NCBI GenBank assembly: GCA_950097015.1
Contig: CATNEN010000025.1
Span: 6,314,001 to 6,378,000 of the forward strand
Direction: 5' to 3'
DNA: 64,000 nucleotides
Origin: Macrostomum hystrix
Taxonomy: Eukaryota > Platyhelminthes > Macrostomidae
Shown here: one piece after another, positions 56,201 to 64,000 of the stretch
Layout of the letters: each line of letters opens with the position of its first letter
Position numbering within the stretch: the stretch's first letter is position 1
Notes under the pieces: model-generated
The model's input: only the letters and a program-made list of their open reading frames with translations
Told to the model about the DNA's origin: nothing
Database searches by the model: none
Made by a program: the position numbers and the translations under genes

Positions 56201-59200
56201 TTAAAGGTACCAGTTAGTTAAGGCGAATGAAAAAATATGGCTTAGTAGATGAAGGCGCCAAGAGTTCAGTTAGTTAATTTGCTAAACAGAAAGAGTTGCA
56301 ACTTAAACGAAGATGCAGAATGCGTGGTGTTCGCTTTGCTTTGCAGAGCTCTATTAGCTTCTGAATTACCTGTGTAAGCAGGATGCTATTGAATAACAGG
56401 TTGGTCTCCTGCTGGTCCTTGGTGATGTCAGCATTCGGATGCATGCCGAACACCTGCGGCTGCGGATTCAACGGCAGACTCTTGATGTACTCCAGGTAGC
56501 TGTCGTACTGCAAGGTAGAATGGTTGCGGGTTTTAATAATTAGGTTTCTGGGTTTAGCATGGCGGTAGGTTTTCAGGTAGTAACGGGGCGGACTACACGA
56601 ACTCACCTCTCCGTCGGCTGGTGCATAGTACAGTCCAGTCTCGTCGAACTTGTAAGAGTCGTCGGCGATGATCTCCTTGCAGTAGAACTTGTTCAGAATG
56701 GTCTTGAGGGTGCGCCGGTCCCACTCCTCGGTGACTCGGCCGCCGTAGTTGCACTCGCCAGTCAGGTATCTCAACGCGTCAAACTGCACGTCCTCGTACT
56801 CGTTAAGGAACATGTGCAGCTGCTGCACGGAGATTCGCAGGTCGGTTTCGTTGAACTCGTAGGGGATGTTCCAGCCCATGGGCCCGAATTTGCGTCGCTC
56901 CTGCACGATGGCGTGGAAGAAGCACAGTCCGAAGAGCATCTTCTTCCAGGCGCGCGGGTTGTGCGACTCGTTGAAGAACTCCGGATTGCTGATTGGATCG
57001 GTGCGGTAGGAGCGGGCGATGTTGAAGCGCAGCCCCTTGGGCGGCTCGTTGGTCATCTTGACGCCGTTCTGCAAGATGGACACCGGGAAACTGTCGGAGG
57101 GGTAGCTGGTGAGCCACAGACGGAAGTCCGGATGGGTCTTCTCCGGGCTGAAGTCCTCGACGATCTTTTCCAGCGTTGGCATCCAGCTCGGCGCCAAGTG
57201 GCAGTTCTGCAGCAGGATCCACATGCCGTCCTTGGTTCCGCGCTCCATTTTGCCAATGGCAATTGGTCCTTGGCCCTGGCCTAGTGACAGGAAGTCGAAC
57301 TTGGAGCCGCCGAAGCCCATATCGTCGGCGAACTTCAACAGGCTGGCCATCGGGTCGGCTCCCGGGGACAGCACGAACAGCAACGGAGAGCAGCAGTTGG
57401 AGTCGTTGAACGAGCCTGGCAGATCGAAGGACGGCGGCTCGATGTACTTCTTGCCTAGCTTCTTCTCGACAAAGTCCTGCACTGCGGGCACAATCTTGTC
57501 CGGCCGGAGGCAGCGCAGCACGCACAGTCTGGGGAAGTCTTCGGCCAGCTTCTCCGCCCACTCGCCAGGAGGCTTCTCGTTCTGCGGCTCGGCGCTGTCG
57601 TAGATGACCTTCCACTGGTCCTTCTGGGCCATGAACTTCTGCCTGATGGACTTAAAGCGCGGCAGGTCGTCCAGGCGGCAGATCTCGTCCCAGGACTTGG
57701 GCGGCAGCCAGGCAGTGGGGTTGGGATTGGGATTGTCGAGTCCCACACCGCCAGTGAGGAGGAAGCGCCACTCATCCTCGTTCACAAGCTTCTCGTGCTT
57801 CTGCAGGTTGATGCAGAGCAGGAAGGAGAACAGCAGCTTGTCCTTCTCGAAAAGAGATCTGCAGACGTTGCAGTACAGAGAGTAGGTGAAGTGCAGTCGA
57901 AGGTTCTCCAAACGCTGCGTCAGGTTATCCGACTTCGGAGAGTTGTCGATCGACATGACGAACAGGTTAATGAACCAGGTGAGTGAATACTGGTACATTG
58001 GGTCGATGTTGCCCAGATCGGCGACTGTGAAGAACAGAATGGTCGAATGCACGGCGATTGGGACGTAGCCGGCTCGGGCCTCGTCGATTTTCTTCTCTGT
58101 GATCTCGGCGATATCCTGCTTCTCCGAGATTTCATTACTTAGCGTCTTGGATGAGTTGAGTACCTTGATGGCGGACTCGTCCTCCAGGATGTTGCCCTCA
58201 GAAGCGGACAGCACATAGAGGATCTTGTCCTCAATCTCCTTCAGCTGGCGCTTGTTCTCGGCTCCCTGAACGATTAGCTGATTCTTTTCCTCCTCCAGCT
58301 CTGGCTTCTCCCGTGCCACAACAATGCCCAGCAGCTGGTCCTGCAGACCCTCCGGAGTGATCATGAAGTTCAGCAGTGTCACCTTCACAGCCACTTCAGG
58401 TAAATAGTGCGGGTTCCTCAGCTTGGTTGTGATGTATAGACGGAAGTCGTTCGAGTACTCGATGATCGAGTCGCCGAGCTTGATGCAGACTGCTCCGCCC
58501 TGTTTGAATGTCTGCTTGAGCAGTAGGGGCTCGAGCAGAGGATCCAACTCCTCACCCACATTCTCCAGCAGCACCGGCGTGCCGAACTGGATGGCGTTCT
58601 CGAGATTGCGCACGAAATCTGAGTCGCTGAACTTGCACACCTTCAGGTTATTGGCCTTCTCATTGTTCTTGATCCACTTGTTGGCCTGGCCCTGAGGGTC
58701 AATCATCAGTGGCCAGCGCCTGGCGTTCTTGATGATGATGCCGTTCTCAACTGAAAAGTCGTCGGTGGGCAGACCGTTGATGTTCCACGACCGGATCTCC
58801 ACCGGGTTGCCCAGGGTCTGCACGAGGCTGAACCGCTCAGACACGGGGATGTTCTGCTCGCGCACCTCTCCCACCCACTCCTGCGTCTGGTCCTGGCGGA
58901 ATGCGGATGTGAAGGCGCCGAGATAGGCGACAACGCCGGAGCTGATGAGAATGTCGCCGGTCAAGTTTGTGTAGGTGATGCCCAGGTTGTGGGCGGCCTC
59001 GCGCCAACGGTCCTTTTCGCCACCGAGGCCACCGATGAGCTGCTCGGCGCGGTCCAGCTTCTTGGTGCAAAGGTCGACCTCGTTCTCCAGCTCGATCTTG
59101 CGCTTCTTGTTCATCTCTAAATCGCTGCGCAGCTTCTCTAGCCGGTCCTGAACAGCCTTCAGCGTTGCCTGCTTCTTGGCGAGAGCCTCCTGGGCCACCG

Positions 59201-62200
59201 CCAGCTCGCCCTCAGCCTTGCGCAGGGCTTCCTTCTTTGGCGCCACGATCTTTGCCACCTTGTCATACTGGTCCATGGCGCGCACCCACTTGCACAGACC
59301 CTCGCAGGCGGTGGAAGCAACCGCGATTCTCTCCGGCACAAACTCGGGGTTTACGATGAATTTCTCGCGGATCACCTTCATGATCGGAGCTGGAATATCG
59401 TCTTTGTCAAAGTTCTGCAGGCTCTCAAGGAACTTCATGTCGCCCAGGATCTTCTTTGAGGGGCCCCAGTAGTCTTCGATCTTCTTGCCCGAACCGCTGG
59501 GATCTGGGATGCGGTCTGGCTTGATTCCCTTGAGCACACAGACGGACTCCATCACCAGCCTGACACCGGCTGGCGGCGATTTCATGCTCTTGACGATGGT
59601 GATGTCCTGCTGCGTCAGTGTCTTCAAAGCGGCCAGAGCAGCATTGAGAATGGGGATGGCCTCAGCCAGGTCGCTGTCGCACTCGTCCTTGATAGCCTGG
59701 GCAGCCTGCTTCTGCTCATTAGCCACAGCCTCGTCGGCCTTCACAACCTTCTCCTGCTTTGCTACCTCCTGGCTCTCCTTCTCCACCACAATCATGGTTT
59801 CGTCAACTTCTTTGCTGGCCTGCACGAGCTGGGGCTGCAGCGCGGTCAGGTTCTGCTGCATCACGCTGATTTCCTCGGCTGCCGACTGCAGCTTCTCAAG
59901 ACCGACCTCGTAGCGCCGTTTCTGCCTGTGGATTTCGGTTCGCTTCTCGTCAAGCAGCTGTTTGTATGTGTTAATGAGCTCCAGGTAGCTGGTAGGTGTC
60001 ACATAGTTGTGCCTGCCAAGCTCGGAACCGAAGCGCCCCGACAGTGAGATTGTGGACTGGTGGAAGTGCTTGCAGAACTTGATGCAGCCGGCACGCAGCT
60101 CGTCCGTGAGTTCGACATCCTCGAGGAATCGCGTTGCCACGGCAGTCAAAGCGTCCTCTGGCCAGGCCTGGAACCAGTCGATTGTGCAGCAGTTCACCAG
60201 AGACGGGAACTTGCGGAGCCGGTTCCTAAAGGCGTTGCCAATGGGGCTCATGGCCAGCACCACATGCAGTTGCTCCTGACAGCGCTGGATGAACAGGTTG
60301 AACAGTGACACGAGGCTGCCGTCCGTCTGCTTAGCCTTGTCCCTCTGCCTATCGATCTGGCGCATCTTCTCTGTAATCTCAGCCTTCTCATCTGAGGCAT
60401 AGAGGTTCGGAACCTCGCCAGCATTGAGCAAATTGTTAATGTCTTCTAAGAAAGACTCCTGTTTGATCTGAGTGTCTGAGAATAGGAACACGGCGTGATT
60501 GTCAGTCTCGGTAGCCTTACGAAGAATTCGTTTGAGGTCCTCACGCCACTCAGTGCTAGTGTAGGACTTGCTGATCTCGACTTGGAAGAGGTCGTAGTCT
60601 GCCATGTGCGCAGCGAGCCGAGTGAGCGACTGTCGACCAGAGCCGCCGACGCCGACCAACAAAGCATGGCTCCGCGGGTGCTTGAGGATACGCGAGATAC
60701 GCGACACGTGCTCGATGGCGAAACGGAAGAGCACAAGATTCATCGGCTTCTTGCTCATGTTGTTGAACTCCTCGAGGTGGCCCTCAACCACGACTCGCAA
60801 CTTCTCCATGTCGTTCACTTCGACGTAGTTTCCTTTGGCTGATTTGGGATCAGAGAAGTCACAGTAGATTAGCGAGCGCAGGTCGTCCTCTGTCACCTGG
60901 CCGTCTTCATCAAAGTCAAGATGTCCAAAGAGTTGATTAAACTCTTCTTTGAATTCCTTCTGTAGCACCTCCTTGAGATAGTCAAACAACCACTTGCGAT
61001 CGCCATCATCGACCAGACGGTCATAGTAGACCCGCATGACTTCATGCAGCCAGAGGCGCTTCAGATAGCCGGGCTCCTCGGTGGTGTCTGGCGTCGACAG
61101 CAGGACGCCCTGAATAACACGACTGAAGTCTCGCAAGTTGAACAGGTAATGGGACTTGGCTGGTGTTGGCAGGAGATTCTCCATAGCGCTCTTGTACACA
61201 GACAGAGTGCCGTTCACGATCTGCTCGATGCATGGCTGGAAGTCATGCGCAAAGCCCTTGGACTCCATGTGCCACTTCACAATGCTGCTGAAGATCGTGA
61301 TCATGGTCTCATCGTGGAACTCGTTGATCGTGACGGTGTTGAGATGACGCAGGAATCTCGGCGTGATGGCACTGCGACCTCCGCCAGGTGGGCCCATGGC
61401 GCCGATGAAGATCAGGTCGACAAGGTTGATTGTTGACGTGTCCTTCAGGTCGTACCAGTTCCAGTGGTCTAGCCACTGGCGCAGCAGCTCGATCGGCGGC
61501 TGGGCACCGTATGTCTCCTTGATGGGCATGTTCAGATCATCGACAAAAATCACCACTTTCTTGCCCATCGGCGGGCCGAAGACACCTTTGCGGCGTCGAT
61601 CCAGCTTTGACATGATGATGTTCTGCGTCATGTTTGCCGAAGTCTGGGCCGAGAAGTTCAGCGTGTTCGGCTTGTAAGTGTCCTTGTCTAGGACTGAGTA
61701 TAGGAAGTCAGAGATGTACGAAGACTTGCCGGTACCAGTGGGACCTACAAACAGGCAGGCCTTCTCGTGCGTCAATAGCAGCTTCATGATGTGCGTGTAT
61801 CGCACGGTGTCGACAGTCGGTACGATGATCTGGTTGAACTCAGCGTCCTTTGGAATTGGCGGCATGTCCTGCAACGCGGCAGCCCAGGGCTCCCACTTGC
61901 CGAAGCCTTCCTTCACGAACCGGTAGTCATAGACAGATCCCTTGTTCGGGAAGGGGCAGGAGTAGTCCTGCAGCGGCGGTGGTACCAGCTCAACCAGGGC
62001 AATCTTTGACCGCGTCTCCTCCAGCATGCCACCGTTCACCAGCTCCCTGGTTAGCTTGTCAAATCGGCGGCGACCATTTTCGTCTGTGGATGCCCCAACA
62101 GACCAGACGTAGGCAAATAGGAAGATCCCCTCAAGCCAGGCTCGCACCTGGCGCTGGTCCATCTGGTTAACCTTGGCCTCATCTTGGAACTCGTCCAGCT

Positions 62201-64000
62201 GGCAGTCGATGAGGTTCATTAGCGACTTGACTAGGTTGATGTCTGACGTTTTTGACAGCTCTTTGCCGCCGCCTTTGCGCACCATCGCGATGCCAGCGTC
62301 AATGAAGCGCTCGAACATCTCGTCCAGGCCCTCCTTGTGCTCCTTCTTGAGGAACTTTGTTGTGTTCTTCACATAGTTGGGCTCCTTCATTGGATCGTCA
62401 GGCGCGTCTGAAGCGTTGTACAGCCAGGATCGGACGATCGGGCGCCAGCCCAGACTGGCCGGCTCCATGTAGATCATGCCGCAGCGGCTCACAGTGGCGG
62501 GACTGGCCGCCTCCAGGTCCATGGGCTCGAAGATCAGGTTGGTTGTCGGCGCCAGCTGGATGATCTCACCGCTCATCAAGCAAAGCTTCTTATTGTCATC
62601 CAGCACAGTGTTCATGTTCTCAATCCACACGGCGTCGACTGGGCCGTCGAAGATCAGCCACTTGCGATCGGGCGTAGTCGATGTGGCGAAGGCGCGGTAG
62701 GACACGGCCAGGATGCCGTCGGACCATTCGTGCGACACTGGGTCAAACTGGCCATACAGTTGGCCCATGGTAATGGCCTTCGGGTTGAGCACAGTGTACT
62801 GGGCTCGATTCTCCTCCATCTGCTCACGATCGTGCAGATCGCCAAGAGCCTTGGCCAACACCTGCAATTAAGAAATCATAGATGAGTGTTTTTAAGATAG
62901 TCGATTCCAGGGAAATATCGGAATGCTATCTGATCGATTCGCTAAAACCCTTACCCTGTAGGCTGAAGTCTTTCCACCGAACGGCTCTCCGACAATCATG
63001 AAGCCGTGGCGCACAATCATCATCTCGTAAATCTGCTGAATCTTCTCCAGGAAGAACGGCGTGCACTGCAGATTCATCTTCTCGCAGTTCTCCTTCACTG
63101 CAATGTTGAACAGGTCGTAGTCCGGGGTCGGCCTCTGCACTCCAGGAAACAAGTCGGACGCGATGCCTTCAAACAGAGGCAGGTCGTGGTTCAGGAACTT
63201 CGGCAGGTTGACATCGATGATGGAGCGTAGCATGAGGATGTCCTCGTCCTCATCCGGATACTTTAGCTTCAGATTTCCGGCGGCAGTCAGCACGGACTTC
63301 ACGGCTCGCATGCCGTAGTCGTAGTGAGGCTGCGAGGACAGCTGCTCAGAGCAGAGTCGGTAGGTGGCCACAATCTTTACACTGAGCGGCCTGGCGTGTA
63401 TGAAGCCGCAGGAGTAGAGCGAGATCTCGGAGATCAGCGCATAGTCAGGCACCATCATGGCCACTGAGCGGAACAGAGCCTTTAGGTTGTCCGGCAGCTC
63501 GGACCGGCCGGCGTAGCTGCGGATGGGATGTTAGATTTTTCTCCCAATAACAAACAAAACAACAACAAAATTAGTAAATTCGTTTTCGTTAAAGTCACGA
63601 TCGCTTACCCGGGGTTCATTGTGATGAACACAGCGCATGTAGGATCCAGCTTAATCTGGGTGCCTTCGAACTCTAGAGTATCTGCAGCAGCGTTGACGGC
63701 CTTCTGAATAGTGAGGATCTGCTGGGCCACCACGGACAGCACCTCGAGGTCGATGCGGTTGAACTCGTCGAAGCAGGACCAGGCACCGCAGGAGGCCAGT
63801 CCCTTGAAGAACTTGCCCAGGGCTAGGTAGTCCAGACCATCTGAGCAGTTGAACACCACGCACTGCTTGGCCACAGCCTTGGCCAGATCCTTAGTCGTCT
63901 CTGTCTTGCCTGTTCCGGCTGGACCTTCGGGGGCGCCGCCAAGGTGAAGATGCAGCGCGCCAAACAGGGTGCGATAGCAGCGGTCAGTGAGTGGTGTGAT
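53233..64000 (-). CDS. axonemal dynein heavy chain, DNAH7-like, 3' part (5' end outside window)
   Basis: Exons on the minus strand are 63609-64000 (continues past the window), 62955-63516, 56607-62861, 56370-56507, 54283-54666, 54014-54191, 53839-53942 and 53233-53439; 8220 nt closing at 2739 aa. This is the motor of an inner-arm, single-headed ciliary dynein. It covers AAA1 with P-loop GPAGTGKTE (near 63,910), the AAA2 loop [10 protein letters not shown], the AAA3 loop GPTGTGKS, an EF-hand-like loop [12 protein letters not shown] near 60.9 kb, and the AAA4 loop [10 protein letters not shown] coiled-coil stalk with microtubule-binding region (about 59.0-60.0 kb), AAA5-6 and the C-terminal domain ending [13 protein letters not shown] and [10 protein letters not shown] follow. 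The EF-hand and the C-terminal blocks ([31 protein letters not shown]) favour DNAH7 over DNAH3 or DNAH12. Exon 56607-62861 is 6255 nt. The 99-bp intron 56508-56606 has no stop in frame. Confidence 0.95.
53496..53790 (+). mobile_element. family B SINE
   Basis: The head reads ggagagcggttaacgcgttt with agctcgattccgcggcgagg. The body is ggtttgggggcttgtcgtgc and ctgtctgacgatgagaaagt. It ends gcccgcagccctcctgtaat plus a T/A-rich tail. It occupies most of a dynein intron (53440-53838), antisense to the gene. Confidence 0.87.
54667..55194. other. dynein intron, left part
   Basis: Part of the 1.7-kb intron 54667-56369. AT-rich with no other feature seen. Confidence 0.5.
55195..55445 (+). mobile_element. 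family A SINE with the most complete central part
   Basis: The head is worn, with aagggttcgattcacgtctc as B-box. The middle reads tgtcctttagcaagacactt and cacccagctgttaaatgggt, then accagcattagctgggtggg. The tail reads gtccatgaactgaacagccg. It is antisense in a dynein intron. The middle resembles the central domain shared by several animal SINE families; the exact family needs a database match. Confidence 0.8.
55446..56369. other. dynein intron, right part
   Basis: Mixed composition with a 69-codon open frame at 55573-55782 that shows no resemblance to a known family. No other feature recognised. Confidence 0.45.

Noticed and set aside
56559-62845. Many plus- and minus-strand frames inside the dynein exon
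   Set aside because: They are alternative-frame shadows of the dynein coding sequence.

Overview
This is animal (metazoan) nuclear DNA, not a bacterial contig. It carries interrupted genes with GC-rich exons and AT-rich introns, an initiator tRNA-Met gene, tRNA-derived SINEs, decayed LINE and Penelope-like elements, a hAT-type MITE, and about 17 kb (roughly a quarter of the window) of minisatellite arrays. An axonemal dynein rules out organisms without cilia. The style would suit a repeat-rich invertebrate such as a free-living flatworm, but that is a guess; nothing here fixes the species.

Layout. On the minus strand: UAP1 (UDP-N-acetylhexosamine pyrophosphorylase, 1905-7525), a DNAJC4-like J protein (9368-11054, 5' exon not found) and ARPC1 (Arp2/3 complex WD40 subunit, 12898-21948). 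From 22 to 31 kb there is a gene-poor stretch with a dead LINE 3' end, a 61-bp-arm perfect palindrome and tRNA-iMet at 28492. On the plus strand is a CNOT6-type CCR4 deadenylase (35339-39002) whose upstream part is buried in arrays. DNAJC12 (minus, 41608-42762) and SIRT1 (plus, 43789-50669) are divergent, about 1 kb apart. SIRT1 intron 1 holds a LINE fragment and a Penelope-like fragment. The right end is the 3' part of a DNAH7-like axonemal dynein heavy chain (minus, 53233 to beyond 64000).

Exon models were built by reading splice sites by eye and checking reading-frame closure. UAP1 closes at 493 aa, ARPC1 at 370 aa, the CCR4 nuclease at 426 aa from its first visible Met, DNAJC12 at 149 aa, SIRT1 at 752 aa, and the dynein is open for 2739 aa. 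Two introns (in SIRT1 and the CCR4 gene) are best explained as GC-AG introns.

The genes are unrelated housekeeping or ciliary genes and form no pathway. What unites the window is the repeat architecture: most introns above about 1 kb, and even a 249-bp intron, are largely filled by an array whose unit (14 to 47 bp) differs from intron to intron. The UAP1 intron 1 array has multiplied the gene's own 5' splice site, and one array sits inside a hAT MITE.
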